DNA of 64,000 bases from Bradyrhizobium lablabi (GCF_900141755.1 NZ_LT670844.1:310001-374000); one strand, 5' to 3'; shown: positions 25,118 to 33,654, counted from the stretch's first letter. The notes: a model not told the origin generated them from the sequence alone. Program-made: numbers and translations.

Positions 25118-26155
25118 TTAGGCCGCGGCCGCCTTGGCCGCGGTCGGGACGGAAGCAATCGTCTTCAGGATCTGCGAAGCGATCTGGTAGGGGTCGCCTT
25201 GCGAGTTCGGGCGGCGGTCTTCCAGATAACCCTTGTAGCCGTTGTTGGCGAAGCTGTGGGGAACGCGGATCGAGGCGCCGCGGTCGGCGATACCCCAGCT
25301 GAAAGTGTCGATCGAAGCGGTCTCGTGCTTGCCGGTCAGGCGCAAATGGTTGTCCGGGCCGTAGACCGCGATGTGATCGGCGCGGTTAGCCTTGAAGGCA
25401 TCCATGAGCTTCTCGAAGTACTCCTTGCCGCCGACTTCGCGCATGTACTTGGTGGAGAAGTTGGCGTGCATGCCGGAGCCGTTCCAGTCGGTGTCGCCGA
25501 GCGGCTTGCAGTGGTACTCGATGTCAATGCCATACTTCTCGGTCAGCCGCTGCATCAGATAGCGGGCCATCCACATTTCGTCAGCGGCCTTCTTGGAGCC
25601 TTTGCCGAAGATCTGGAATTCCCACTGGCCTTTCGCCACCTCGGCGTTGATGCCTTCGTGGTTGATGCCGGCGGCGAGGCAGAGGTCGAGATGCTTGTCG
25701 ACGATCTCGCGCGCGACCGCGCCGACGTTCGAATAGCCGACGCCGGTGTAATACGGTCCCTGCGGCGCGGGATAGCCGCTGGTCGGAAAGCCGAGCGGAC
25801 GGCCGTCCTTGTACATGAAATATTCCTGCTCGAAGCCGAACCAGGCGCCTTCGTCGTCCAGAATGGTGGCACGCTTGTTGGTGGGATGCGGGGTCTTGCC
25901 GTCGGGCATCATCACTTCGCACATCACCAGCGCGCCGTTGGTGCGCGCGCCGTCCGGATAGACAGCGACCGGCTTGAGCACGCAATCGGAGCTGTGGCCC
26001 TCGGCCTGCATGGTCGAGCTTCCGTCGAAGCCCCAAAGCGGAAGCTGCTCGAGCGTCGGAAATGCGTCGAATTCCTTGATTTGCGTTTTGCCGCGCAGAT
26101 TCGGTGTCGGCGTATAGCCGTCGAGCCAGATATACTCGAGCTTATACTTTGTCAT
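25118..26155 (-). CDS. glnII: Glutamine synthetase type II
   Basis: 345 residues, the usual length of the eukaryote-like GSII found in rhizobia, which makes glutamine from glutamate, ammonia and ATP. Signatures include YIWLDGYTPTPNLRGKT, WGFDGSSTMQAEGHSSDC, FGFEQEYFMYKDGRPLGFP, the Glu/His metal and ATP residues in INAEVAKGQWEFQIFG, and LRLTGKHETASIDTFSWGIADRGASIRVP. An Ala-rich tail closes the protein. Regulation is visible: a perfect sigma-54 -24/-12 element lies about 100 bases upstream, consistent with nitrogen control by NtrC. GAGAGAGG precedes the ATG. Confidence 0.96.
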   Translation of the reverse strand: MTKYKLEYIWLDGYTPTPNLRGKTQIKEFDAFPTLEQLPLWGFDGSSTMQAEGHSSDCVLKPVAVYPDGARTNGALVMCEVMMPDGKTPHPTNKRATILDDEGAWFGFEQEYFMYKDGRPLGFPTSGYPAPQGPYYTGVGYSNVGAVAREIVDKHLDLCLAAGINHEGINAEVAKGQWEFQIFGKGSKKAADEMWMARYLMQRLTEKYGIDIEYHCKPLGDTDWNGSGMHANFSTKYMREVGGKEYFEKLMDAFKANRADHIAVYGPDNHLRLTGKHETASIDTFSWGIADRGASIRVPHSFANNGYKGYLEDRRPNSQGDPYQIASQILKTIASVPTAAKAAAA

Positions 26156-26252
26156 TGAGCCTCTCTCATAGTTTGATGATGCGAAAGGTGGGAAACCGAA
26201 GCTTATTGGTCACCACAAGCGTACCCGGCCACCATCGGCCATTTCTTTCTAA

Positions 26253-26267
26253 GCAATTAAGGTGCCA
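26253..26267 (-). promoter_or_regulatory. Sigma-54 (-24/-12) promoter of glnII
   Basis: On the minus strand TGGCAC (26262-26267) is followed by five bases and TTGC (26253-26256), a perfect match to the RpoN consensus. Transcription would start near 26241, giving a leader of ~85 bases. Known rhizobial glnII genes are RpoN/NtrC dependent. Confidence 0.85.
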
Positions 26268-26715
26268 AACGCTGCGTTGCGGGATAGCGCTACCGGACGG
26301 CAAATCCACCCCGCCTCTCCGCCGCGGATTCGCGTTTGGGGGTGCGGCAAAGGCGCGCGGGGGGCCTCACGGGCAGGCACCCGGGCAAGGCGACTTATCC
26401 CCTATCTACGCCCGATTGCGCAGCACTCGGCAGACCGGTCCATCGCTTCGATTAAAACCGCGCCATCGGCCGGCAACAATCGGCAAGAAAGCAAGCCGCC
26501 TCCGGCAACCTCTGCGATGGCCCACGCGTTAGCCAGACGGGGACTGCTCCCCCGGGTGCAAAACCAGAACTGCCTAGAAATTATACAGTAAATGACTTTG
26601 CCTTGGTCAGGTTGCACCGGCGACGCGCACCGACGATATCGATTTCAGTAACCAGTCGAGAACGAGTCGGGCGCAGCATGAGTCTAATGCGCATCGACAC
26701 ATTGGAGAGACGATC
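26268..26715. other. Control region between glnII and the DUF2735 gene
   Basis: About 450 bases between divergent genes, no gene seen. It carries a weak NtrC-like site at 26613-26629 (TGCACC, five bases, CGCGCA; four of six matches in the second half site). No second sigma-54 element was found for the rightward gene. Confidence 0.45.
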
Positions 26716-26928
26716 ATGAACACGAGTCTGAATCACGGGTCTGCAAAGATCTACCAATTCCCTCCCGGGGGCCGCGCGGCTCTCGGCGGACGTCGCTATG
26801 AGGAGACCAAGCAATCAGCCGAGCAAAGCTCGTCGCGCGTGAACGAGGCGGCGCTTAGCGGCAGCTGGTATCACGAAGCGGCCATCCAGGCGGCAATGCA
26901 GGAATCCAAGCCGGCGTGGGAGCGCTGA
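26716..26928 (+). CDS. DUF2735-like small protein
   Basis: 70 residues: SAKIYQFPPGGRAALGGRRYEETK near the N-terminus is the DUF2735 signature (AKIYQFP-GGR), and the C-terminal half holds VNEAALSGSWYHEAAIQAA. GGAGAG precedes the ATG. I recall DUF2735 genes next to glnII in other rhizobia, so a nitrogen-regulated role is plausible, but the function is unknown. A strong terminator follows 60 bases after the stop. Confidence 0.78.
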   Translation: MNTSLNHGSAKIYQFPPGGRAALGGRRYEETKQSAEQSSSRVNEAALSGSWYHEAAIQAAMQESKPAWER

Positions 26929-26988
26929 TGCCAGTCGCAAGCTCGATACCGATGGGTGGCGGGTCTTGGGTGGGATATCAAAAGTTAA

Positions 26989-27023
26989 AAAAGGGTCGGG
27001 ACCTCAGCGTTCCGGCCCTTTTT
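26989..27023 (+). terminator. Terminator shared by the converging DUF2735 and MliC-like genes
   Basis: AAAAGGGTCGGGAC / GTTCCGGCCCTTTTT with a CTCAGC loop; A-rich on the left and T-rich on the right, so it can act in both directions. The minus-strand gene stops at its right edge. Confidence 0.85.
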
Positions 27024-27337
27024 CATGTCAATGCGCACGCCGTCGTCGGCCTTCTCGCGTGCCTGACCGTGGTGCCCGTCTTGGTGATGTTTAACGTGAT
27101 CCCGCCGCCCGAATAGCGCGCCCCCGACAGCGTGATGCGCCTGTTGAGCGTCACCGCCTGGCCGTCGATCTGCAGAAAGGCGCGCCGGTCATAGGCGAAA
27201 AATCCGACGATAAACTGCGTGCCATCGGCGCAGCGATAATTCTGGAAGGTCTGGGCGAAAGCAGACGATGACCCCGCCGCCGCAATGCCGGCAAAAAGTA
27301 AAGCCGCACCGAAAATTGAACGCTGTCGCCAATTCAT
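27023..27337 (-). CDS. MliC/PliC-like lysozyme inhibitor protein
   Basis: About 104 residues from the ATG at 27337 (GGGGG six bases upstream). Signal peptide through residue ~29 (AALLFAGIAAAGSSSAFAQ). The mature domain YRCADGTQFIVGFFAYDRRAFLQIDGQAVTLN ... GARYSGGGITLNITKTG matches membrane-bound/periplasmic inhibitors of C-type lysozyme, with the conserved Cys of YRCADG and a second Cys in the C-terminal TTACAL. It would protect peptidoglycan from host or competitor lysozymes; activity is inferred. Confidence 0.78.
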   Translation of the reverse strand: MNWRQRSIFGAALLFAGIAAAGSSSAFAQTFQNYRCADGTQFIVGFFAYDRRAFLQIDGQAVTLNRRITLSGARYSGGGITLNITKTGTTVRHARRPTTACALT

Positions 27338-27433
27338 CTTTGCCCCCACGAGCGGCTAGTATAGACGAGACCCGTCCGCCCGCCACGCCCGTCAGTCATT
27401 TCTCCGCCGCAGAGGATGGCTTAAGCTAAGCCG

Positions 27434-28192
27434 ATGTCAGATCAACCCGCCCCTCCGCCTGCCCGCCATCTCAACCTCGCCGGCGCAAGCAATTTCCGCG
27501 ACCTCGGCGGTTACGCCGCGAGCGACGGCCGCCGGGTGCGCTGGCGGCAGCTCTTCCGTTCCAACCATCTCGGCCATGTCACATCAGCCGATATCGAGAT
27601 TTTGCGCGGCCTTGGCCTGAAGAACGCGTTCGATTTTCGCGGCACCGGGGAGCGCGTCGCCGCTTTGTGCGCGATATCGGAGATCGCGGTTCATTCGCTG
27701 CCGATCGAGCCGACCGTGGTCGCCGCGCTGCGGGCCCGCGCTTCCGACGGCGTCGTGCTGTCGTCGACCGACGCGGTAGATGTGATGCGCGATTCCTACC
27801 GCAACTACGTGCATCAAAACACGCAAAGCTTCCGGGCGCTGTTTACGCATTTGCTCGAGGACCGTGCACCGCTGGTGATCCATTGCACCGCCGGCAAGGA
27901 TCGTACCGGCTTTGCCTGCGCGCTGATCCTGCAGGTGCTAGGCGTACCCGACGAGGTGATCGCCGAGGATTACCTGCTCACCAACCGCTTCTATCGCCGC
28001 GATCCCTCCGCGAGCTCCGAGCTTCCCGACGATGTCAGGCAGGTACTGGGCTCGGTGGAGACATCCTTCCTCGCCGCCGCCTATGACGCTATCCGGGCCG
28101 ACTATGGCGATCTCGAAAACTATTTCAGCGATGGGTTGGGCGTCGGCGAACGCCAACGCGCGACGCTTCAGGCGCGCTATCTGGAATCCTGA
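27434..28192 (+). CDS. Tyrosine-protein phosphatase (DSP-like)
   Basis: 252 residues. N-terminal signature LNLAGASNFRDLGGYAASDGRRVRWRQLFRS and the P-loop IHCTAGKDRTGFACALIL, a CX5R motif with Cys and Arg for phosphocysteine catalysis. Belongs to the bacterial Y_phosphatase3 group (related to Mycobacterium PtpB), which can also act on phosphoinositides. Cytoplasmic. It stands alone; substrate unknown. Confidence 0.92.
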   Translation: MSDQPAPPPARHLNLAGASNFRDLGGYAASDGRRVRWRQLFRSNHLGHVTSADIEILRGLGLKNAFDFRGTGERVAALCAISEIAVHSLPIEPTVVAALRARASDGVVLSSTDAVDVMRDSYRNYVHQNTQSFRALFTHLLEDRAPLVIHCTAGKDRTGFACALILQVLGVPDEVIAEDYLLTNRFYRRDPSASSELPDDVRQVLGSVETSFLAAAYDAIRADYGDLENYFSDGLGVGERQRATLQARYLES

Positions 28193-28229
28193 ACGCCTCC
28201 CCGCATCTCGGGAAGCGGGGCAGAGCTGC

Positions 28230-28427
28230 TTAGGCCGCCGCTTCCATTTCGGCATCGAGATCGGCGATGACGTCCTCGAACGCCGAGATCGCCTGTTGGA
28301 TCGCCGCGATCTGCATCAGTTCCCACCCGCTCACCGGACCGACGCGATTCTGCAGCGCGACAACCAAATCCCGCCGCTGCTCCTTGAGCTGAACAAGCGG
28401 TAAACCGTGGTCAGGCAGATGTCTCAT
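28230..28427 (-). CDS. Small hypothetical protein (65 aa)
   Basis: From the ATG at 28427: MRHLPDHGLPLVQLKEQRRD followed by two helices (VALQNRVGPVSGWELMQIAA, IQQAISAFEDVIADLDAEM). A compact helical, acidic protein with no signal peptide. A longer frame to 28508 exists but is less likely. Unrecognised. Confidence 0.55.
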   Translation of the reverse strand: MRHLPDHGLPLVQLKEQRRDLVVALQNRVGPVSGWELMQIAAIQQAISAFEDVIADLDAEMEAAA

Positions 28428-28537
28428 GATAGCTTTCCCAGCCCTTGGATTGAATCGCCACTCCCTATAGCGCGTTGATTCTGCCGTCCGCTTACAAAAC
28501 TCCGGCAAATTTTAGCGATCGGCCCCGATCCGTATTC

Positions 28538-29248
28538 CTAAGTGGCGCCTTGCGCCGCCGCGACCGCCTTCATGATTGTATCGCACAAGCCTCTGGAAAG
28601 CCGGAGCGTGCTTGCATCGCTCTGATGCAGCCTGTCGGGGTCGGTCGGATCGAGCATCCGCTCGAACGATATGTTGTTGTGCACGTGCCAGTGCCGCATC
28701 AGCGCCCAGCGGTGAAAAACATTGACGCGTATCCGCTCCGCCACAGCCGATATCAGTGACACCATGCGTTCGGAGAGACCGGCCCTGTCGTCGAGGAGCA
28801 TCGCCGGGACGTATTGCGGATCGATCAGCATCACGTCGAGCGGGTGGGCGCGCAGCTGATCCAGGCCGATGGCAATTTTGTCGGCGATGTCGTCGATATT
28901 GTAATCCTCCTTGTGGAATACCGCGTTGGTCCCGACCTGCCAGATCACCAGCAACGGTGTTTCGGAGAAAATGTCGGCTTGGAAGCGGAGTAATTCCTTG
29001 TCTGCTTCTTGGCCGCCTATTCCCCGGTTGAGCACATCGATATTCGGATTGTTTCTGGCGGCCCTCAGATACATCTCCAGCCGGTAGGGATAAGGCACGA
29101 CGTCTCCCCTACCCGCCGTCGACGACGATCCCATCGCAATGATCTTGATCCGGCCACTGCCTCGAAGTGCTTCGGCCAGGCGCGGAAATGGGTACTTGAA
29201 GCCGATGACTTCATCAGGGAGATCGGCGAAGGCAAAATTGTCGACCAT
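28538..29248 (-). CDS. SGNH/GDSL-family hydrolase
   Basis: About 236 residues from the ATG at 29248 (the frame runs back to 29293). The four SGNH blocks are visible: I with the nucleophile IIAMGSSSTAGRG, II VLNRGIGGQEA, III WQVGTNAVF and V DPDRLHQSD with the catalytic Asp/His. These are lipases, esterases or acetyl-xylan type hydrolases. No signal peptide from the chosen start, so it may act in the cytoplasm. Divergent from the SDR gene. Confidence 0.85.
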   Translation of the reverse strand: MVDNFAFADLPDEVIGFKYPFPRLAEALRGSGRIKIIAMGSSSTAGRGDVVPYPYRLEMYLRAARNNPNIDVLNRGIGGQEADKELLRFQADIFSETPLLVIWQVGTNAVFHKEDYNIDDIADKIAIGLDQLRAHPLDVMLIDPQYVPAMLLDDRAGLSERMVSLISAVAERIRVNVFHRWALMRHWHVHNNISFERMLDPTDPDRLHQSDASTLRLSRGLCDTIMKAVAAAQGAT

Positions 29249-29378
29249 TGGAACCGTCCGCTCGTGACAACCATCTAACGCTGGCACCCTCATTTGGGCG
29301 CAATTTTTCGGAGCATTGCAAATGAATTTCGCCTGGCGATAGTGTGCACACTTTCATGCGCTGGCCCGGAGAGCAATC

Positions 29379-30059
29379 ATGGACGGAAAAGTCGTTGTCG
29401 TGACCGGCGCCCTCGGCGCCCTCGGCAAGGTGGTTGCGGAGATGGCGCTGGCGCGAGGCGCCAAGGTCGCCGGAGTCGATCACGCGGCGTCGCAGACACC
29501 GCCAACGGAGACCCGAATAGAACTCGGCGGCGTCGATCTCTCGGATGCGGCGCAGGCCAAAAAGGTGATCGACGCCGTCGCGTCGCGCTTCGGCAGATTG
29601 GATGCGCTGATCAATATCGCCGGCGGCTTTGCGTTCGAGACCGTCGCGGAGGGCGATCCAAAGACCTGGCAGCGCATGTACGCGCTCAACGTGCTCACCG
29701 CACTGAATACGTCGCGGTCGGCGCTGCCGTATCTTGCTGCCTCCACGTCGGGGCGGATCGTCAATATCGGCGCGATGGGCGCGTTGCAGGCGGGTGCCGG
29801 CATGGGCCCCTACGCCGCATCCAAAGCCGGCGTGCACCGCCTGACCGAGGCGCTCGCCGCCGAATGGAAAGGCAAGATCACGGTCAATGCGGTGCTGCCC
29901 TCGACCATCGACACTCCAGCCAATCGCGCCAGCATGCCGAAAGCGGATTTTACGAAATGGGTGACGCCGCAGGAACTCGCCAACGTAATCCTGTTTCTTG
30001 CGAGCGACGCCGCCAGCGGCGTCACGGGAGCGCTATTGCCGGTAAGCGGGCGGGTGTAG
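29379..30059 (+). CDS. Short-chain dehydrogenase/reductase
   Basis: 226 residues, a minimal classical SDR. Cofactor motif TGALGALG (a variant of TGxxxGxG), NIAGG strand, catalytic Ser within NIGAMG region and Y-x3-K as YAASK, with downstream NAVLPSTIDTPANR. Binds NAD(P) and reduces or oxidises an alcohol/ketone. Converges closely with the GrlR-family gene (stops three bases apart). Confidence 0.9.
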   Translation: MDGKVVVVTGALGALGKVVAEMALARGAKVAGVDHAASQTPPTETRIELGGVDLSDAAQAKKVIDAVASRFGRLDALINIAGGFAFETVAEGDPKTWQRMYALNVLTALNTSRSALPYLAASTSGRIVNIGAMGALQAGAGMGPYAASKAGVHRLTEALAAEWKGKITVNAVLPSTIDTPANRASMPKADFTKWVTPQELANVILFLASDAASGVTGALLPVSGRV

Positions 30060-30062
30060 CTC

Positions 30063-30770
30063 TCACGCCTCGGCCAGCCTCTTCAAGACCGCGCTGAAAC
30101 GGATGCTGCGCTTGCCGGCGAGCGCGGTGGCTTCCCCGACCGCGCCGTCATCGGTGTAGGTGCCGGAAAAGCCGATGCCGACCTCGTAGCCGCCGAATAC
30201 AGGCCGCTCTCCCTGGTTCGGGGTGTGCTCGTGATTGATGAGTTCGCCTTTCCACCGGCCATTGCCGCTCGTGTAGGCGCCGATATAATCGAAGAAGCCG
30301 TCGCCGCCGCGAATGCGGCCATTGTGCAGCAGCATGACGCCGGTGTTGCCGCCGTCGATGCCGTCGAGCATCCGGATGTGAATGGAGTAGAGCCCGTTGC
30401 GGATGCCGCCCTCCTTGTAGGGCGGAACGGGCGGCGCGGCCGCTTCGCTGATCGGCGTCATCACCGAGTTGAAGGCAACGCCGGGCAGTTGCGGCGTGCC
30501 GCCCTCAAAATGATATTGCTCGCCCTGCCGCCGGCCTGTGAGCGACAGCGTGATGTGATCGGTCTTCAAGAGCGGCTGGAAATTCGGATCGTTATTATGA
30601 CGTATGGTCGACATCTCGGCCGATACTTCACCTTGAGCGGTCTCATGGTAGGTGCCGACGAACCCGAAAGCCGAATTTCCGCCCATCATCTTGCCGTCAT
30701 AGCAATAGAGGACGCCGCGGCGCGAACCGTGCACCGTATGCATCTCGACCTTGTAAAGTCCCTTCAGCAT
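30063..30770 (-). CDS. GrlR-family protein, two domains
   Basis: About 235 residues from the ATG at 30770. The N-terminal domain (~1-100: LKGLYKVEMHTVHGSRRGVLYCYDGKMMGGNSAFGFVGTY) and the C-terminal domain (~115-230: IRNGLYSIHIRMLDGIDGGNTGVMLLHNGRIRGGDGFFDYIGAY) share the same layout: GLY-x-VE-M, G-L-Y-x-DG-x-GGD/N-F-x-Y-x-G-Y. GrlR was described as a negative regulator in the enteropathogen LEE type III secretion locus. No T3SS or GrlA-like gene is present here. The next gene on the same strand is a single-domain paralogue. Confidence 0.78.
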   Translation of the reverse strand: MLKGLYKVEMHTVHGSRRGVLYCYDGKMMGGNSAFGFVGTYHETAQGEVSAEMSTIRHNNDPNFQPLLKTDHITLSLTGRRQGEQYHFEGGTPQLPGVAFNSVMTPISEAAAPPVPPYKEGGIRNGLYSIHIRMLDGIDGGNTGVMLLHNGRIRGGDGFFDYIGAYTSGNGRWKGELINHEHTPNQGERPVFGGYEVGIGFSGTYTDDGAVGEATALAGKRSIRFSAVLKRLAEA

Positions 30771-30868
30771 TACGACCTGCGACCTTTCGGTCCGCAACCT
30801 CTGGTCTCTCAATAACCTATCTCAAATGGCCCATCTCAAATGTGAAGCAAAACGGGCGCCCGCTCCGT

Positions 30869-31216
30869 TCAGTCCGGAACCAATAACCGCAGCTTCGATT
30901 TGAATCGAATGCTCTGTTTGCCGGCGAGCGAGATGCCGTCGGTTTCGGCGCCCTCATCGGTATAGGTTCCGGTAAATCCGATGGTCACGACCTTGCGCTC
31001 CCAGATCGGACGGGCGCCGAAGGTCGGCGAGTGTTCCTGGTTGGTGACCTCGCCCTTCCATTTGCCGTTCGCGCAAGTGTAGGTGCCATAGGCATAAAAG
31101 AAGGAATCGCCGCCGCGCAGCGTCCCGTCGCGCACGACCATGACGCCCTGATTGCCGCCCTTGACGCCGTCGAGCATCTCTACGGTGATATGGTAGAGGC
31201 CGTTCCTGATCGTCAC
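30869..31216 (-). CDS. GrlR-family protein, single domain
   Basis: 115 residues from a GTG start. NGLYHITVEMLDGVKGGNQGVMVVRDGTLRGGDSFFYAYGTYT, then FGARPIWERKVVTIGFTGTYTD and AGKQSIRFKSKLRLL are the same elements as the C-terminal domain of 30063-30770 (its IGFSGTYTDDG and GKRSIRFSAVLKRL), so the two genes arose by duplication. Soluble lipocalin-like beta barrel expected. Confidence 0.78.
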   Translation of the reverse strand: MTIRNGLYHITVEMLDGVKGGNQGVMVVRDGTLRGGDSFFYAYGTYTCANGKWKGEVTNQEHSPTFGARPIWERKVVTIGFTGTYTDEGAETDGISLAGKQSIRFKSKLRLLVPD

Positions 31217-31354
31217 GTTCGTCGCGCCCGTCTTTGTCCCGAGCGCTAGGATACCCGTTCCGGTGTCGTTTGATCAAATCACACTGCAGGCGCCGCCGGG
31301 GCCGATCCGGGCTAGACTCGGACACTGAGTCGCACGCCTGACATTGGGGCCCCC

Positions 31355-32041
31355 TTGGAAACCGCGCTGTATTTGCCCGTCAAACGCTTCCTGGAAAAGC
31401 TCGGCTTCACGGTCAAGGGCGAAGTCGGCGGCTGCGACCTGGTGGCGCTGAGCGGCGACGATCCCCCGATCGTCGTGATCGGCGAATTGAAACTTTCATT
31501 CAATCTGGAGCTGGTGCTGCAGGCTGTCGACCGCGCCGGTGCCTGCGACGAGGTTTGGCTGGCCGCCAGGATGTCGATACGCGGCAAGGGCCGCGAGAGC
31601 GACGCGCGCTATCGCAATCTGTGCCGCCGGCTCGGCTTTGGCATGCTGGCGGTGACCAATACCGGCGATGTCGAGGTCATCGTCAAACCGCCGACCACGA
31701 GCCCGCGCCGCGATCCGAAGAAGCGTTCCCGCCTGGTTGCCGAGCATCGGCGCCGCCAAGGCGATCCGGCGCTGGGCGGAAGCACGCGCGCGCCGATCAT
31801 GACGGCCTACAGGCAGCAGGCGCTGGCCTGCGCGGCGGCGCTGGCGCGGGGTCCGCGGCGGGTGCGCGACCTCAAGCCCGCCATTCCCGACGCCCCGAAA
31901 ATCCTGCAGCACAACGTCTATGGCTGGTTCGACCGCGCCGAGCGTGGCATTTATCAGCTGACCGATGCCGGACGCGCTGCGCTGAAACGCTGGCCGCAGC
32001 AACCGCTCTCCTTTGCAAGCGCCGGCGATTCCATTCCTTGA
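31355..32041 (+). CDS. DUF2161-family PD-(D/E)XK-like protein
   Basis: 228 residues from a TTG start. The N-terminal 100 residues (ALYLPVKRFLEKLGFTVKGEVGGCDLVAL...IVVIGELKLSFNLELVLQAV) show the D...ExK core of PD-(D/E)XK enzymes: D in GGCDLVA and E-L-K in GELKLS. The C-terminal part is basic and has a winged-helix-like AALARGPRRVRDLKPAIPDAPKILQHNVYGWFDRAERGIYQLTDAG. Known as a putative phosphodiesterase family; substrate unknown. It may take part in DNA processing. Confidence 0.8.
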   Translation: METALYLPVKRFLEKLGFTVKGEVGGCDLVALSGDDPPIVVIGELKLSFNLELVLQAVDRAGACDEVWLAARMSIRGKGRESDARYRNLCRRLGFGMLAVTNTGDVEVIVKPPTTSPRRDPKKRSRLVAEHRRRQGDPALGGSTRAPIMTAYRQQALACAAALARGPRRVRDLKPAIPDAPKILQHNVYGWFDRAERGIYQLTDAGRAALKRWPQQPLSFASAGDSIP

Positions 32042-32063
32042 ACGAAAGCCGCGGGAGGACACC

Positions 32064-32363
32064 ATGATCGTGGTAACCGGCAGCGTGACGGCGAAGGAAG
32101 ATTGTTTCGACGAGGTCCGCGGATTGAGCCTCGAACATGTCCGTCGTTCGCGCAGCGAGCCCGGATGCATCTCCCACGCGGTGCATGTCGATTGCGAGAA
32201 TCCGATGCGGCTGGTGTTCGTCGAGCAATGGGCCGATCGCCCCGCGCTGTTGGCCCATTTCGCGGTGCCGGAGTCGCGGCAGTTCGTCCGCGCGCTGCAG
32301 CCGCTCGCCGCGGCCGCAACAACGATCGAGATTTATGACGCTACAAGAGTGGAAAACTTTTAA
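32064..32363 (+). CDS. Antibiotic-biosynthesis-monooxygenase (ABM) family protein
   Basis: 99 residues from the ATG at 32064 with GGGAGGAC upstream. The dimeric alpha-beta barrel pattern is clear: VVTGSVTAKEDCFDEVRGLSLEHVRRSRSEPGCISHAVHVD, then RLVFVEQWADRPALLAHFA and FVRALQPLAAAATTIEIYDA. Such proteins act as quinol monooxygenases or heme-independent oxygenases. It begins 22 bases after the DUF2161 gene, so the two may be co-transcribed. Confidence 0.85.
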   Translation: MIVVTGSVTAKEDCFDEVRGLSLEHVRRSRSEPGCISHAVHVDCENPMRLVFVEQWADRPALLAHFAVPESRQFVRALQPLAAAATTIEIYDATRVENF

Positions 32364-32455
32364 TTCGCGAACGCATAGCTGGATTGCCATATCAATTTCA
32401 TATTGCAATGCAACATGAGGACTTCTAGGTATTCCGGACCAAACGAGAGGCCCCG

Positions 32456-32758
32456 ATGAGCGAAGACTGGAATACGAAATATGGAACGCGGCGCGTCCGG
32501 CGCGATCCGCCGACGCTGGATGAAGCAATTTTTGCCGCGATCGGTATCACCGACGATCAGAATGAGCAGGCCGAGATCGCCGCGTCGCTGATGGGGCTGC
32601 CGATCGAGGCCGTGACTGCGGAAGTGAAGAAGATGGCGCGCACGTCGGCGCGCTCGACGACGCGGGTTATCGCAGGCGAACAAGGCGCGCAGCGCTCGGT
32701 CGTGGTCGAGCGCCGGGTGATCCGAAAGTTCGGCAACGACAAACGCACCGGGACCTAA
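32456..32758 (+). CDS. Small hypothetical protein (100 aa)
   Basis: A soluble charged protein: MSEDWNTKYGTRRVRRDPPT, DEAIFAAIGITDDQNEQAEIAASLMGLPIEAVTAEVKKMA, then a basic tail with VVVERRVIRKFGNDKRTG. The middle reads like a helix-turn-helix or UBA-like helical bundle. A weak GAGG lies upstream. I do not recognise a named family. Confidence 0.65.
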   Translation: MSEDWNTKYGTRRVRRDPPTLDEAIFAAIGITDDQNEQAEIAASLMGLPIEAVTAEVKKMARTSARSTTRVIAGEQGAQRSVVVERRVIRKFGNDKRTGT

Positions 32759-32820
32759 CCGCGCCTTTGGCGAGCGGCTGGAATTCGCGCCTTGCCTGAC
32801 AGCAAAGCGCGATTTTTTTA

Positions 32821-33453
32821 TCAGGTCCGCTCGGCCGTCTGGCCCAAGCCATACATTTGCAGGACAAGCTTCCAGTACATCCGATTGAATTTGATCATCG
32901 CGCGCGCCGCATCGGCCGGGGTTGCGATGGCTACGCTTGCGGATTCGGCCCGAGGTTGCTGCGTCAGATCAATGCTGCCGGTGGATTCGCCGTAACGGAA
33001 GGTCAGGTTCGCGCCGAATTTCTGGGCGAGCGCCCGCATCGCCTGGTTTTGCGCACCGGTCGTGATCCGCAAGGAGCGGTAACCCTTGGCTCGGGCTTCC
33101 GCGATTAGCTTCTTGAACAGGATGCTGCCGACGCCCTGCCGGCGCACGCTCGCCTCCACGCTGAAAGCGATCTCGGGGAGTGAATCCGGGGATTGATCCG
33201 GCGGATGCAGTTCCGCCGCACCGCGCACCACGCCGTTTTCGAAATAGGCGATGATGACGGTGCCATCTTCCGCGCATTTCGCGGCATAGCGTTCGATAAA
33301 ACTGTCATCGAGGAAGCCATGGAAGCGATCGCGACGGCTTTCCGGATCGAGCCGCAACAGATGATCGCGCAACAGCGGCAATTCTTCTTGCTGACGCAGT
33401 GTCCGAACGTAGCCCTTGGCCGGCGCCGAACGGGTAGAGTCTTGGTAGTTCAC
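32821..33453 (-). CDS. GNAT-family N-acetyltransferase
   Basis: About 210 residues from a GTG at 33453 with AGGAG upstream; the frame runs back to 33561 but without a ribosome site. GNAT motif A is clear: EIAFSVEASVRRQGVGSILFKKLIAEARAKGYRSLRITTGAQNQAMRALAQKFG, with Q/R-x-x-G-x-G/A as RRQGVG. It starts VNYQDSTRSAPAKGYVRTLRQQEELPLLRDHLLRLDPESRRDRFHGF, a segment typical of rhizobial GNAT proteins. Substrate unknown. Divergent from the AraC gene across ~240 bases. Confidence 0.85.
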   Translation of the reverse strand: MNYQDSTRSAPAKGYVRTLRQQEELPLLRDHLLRLDPESRRDRFHGFLDDSFIERYAAKCAEDGTVIIAYFENGVVRGAAELHPPDQSPDSLPEIAFSVEASVRRQGVGSILFKKLIAEARAKGYRSLRITTGAQNQAMRALAQKFGANLTFRYGESTGSIDLTQQPRAESASVAIATPADAARAMIKFNRMYWKLVLQMYGLGQTAERT

Positions 33454-33654
33454 TTCATAACTCCTCTTGGAAATCCCTCGAGGAGGCGTCGAATCCCTAG
33501 TTCCCTGATATTGCATTGCAGCACGAAATTCAAGGCCGTTTTCCGCCTCAAATAACGGCAACTATTCGACATCATTAACGCCCCCTCGGACCGCTGCGCC
33601 GTTAACATTTCCTTGACGCCTGTGCCGATCGGCAAGCTACTTGCAAGCGCTGGA

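Noticed and set aside
23339-26158. A 939-codon open frame on the plus strand
   Set aside because: It lies opposite the Sel1, binding-protein and glnII genes, which all have recognisable domains and ribosome sites. High GC content leaves long stop-free antisense frames.
26613-26629. NtrC-binding palindrome
   Set aside because: Only one half site is good (the other matches four of six) and it is ~350 bases from the glnII promoter; kept only as a weak remark.
26630-26715. Sigma-54 promoter for the DUF2735 gene
   Set aside because: No GG-N10-GC pair with a good flank is present upstream of the gene.
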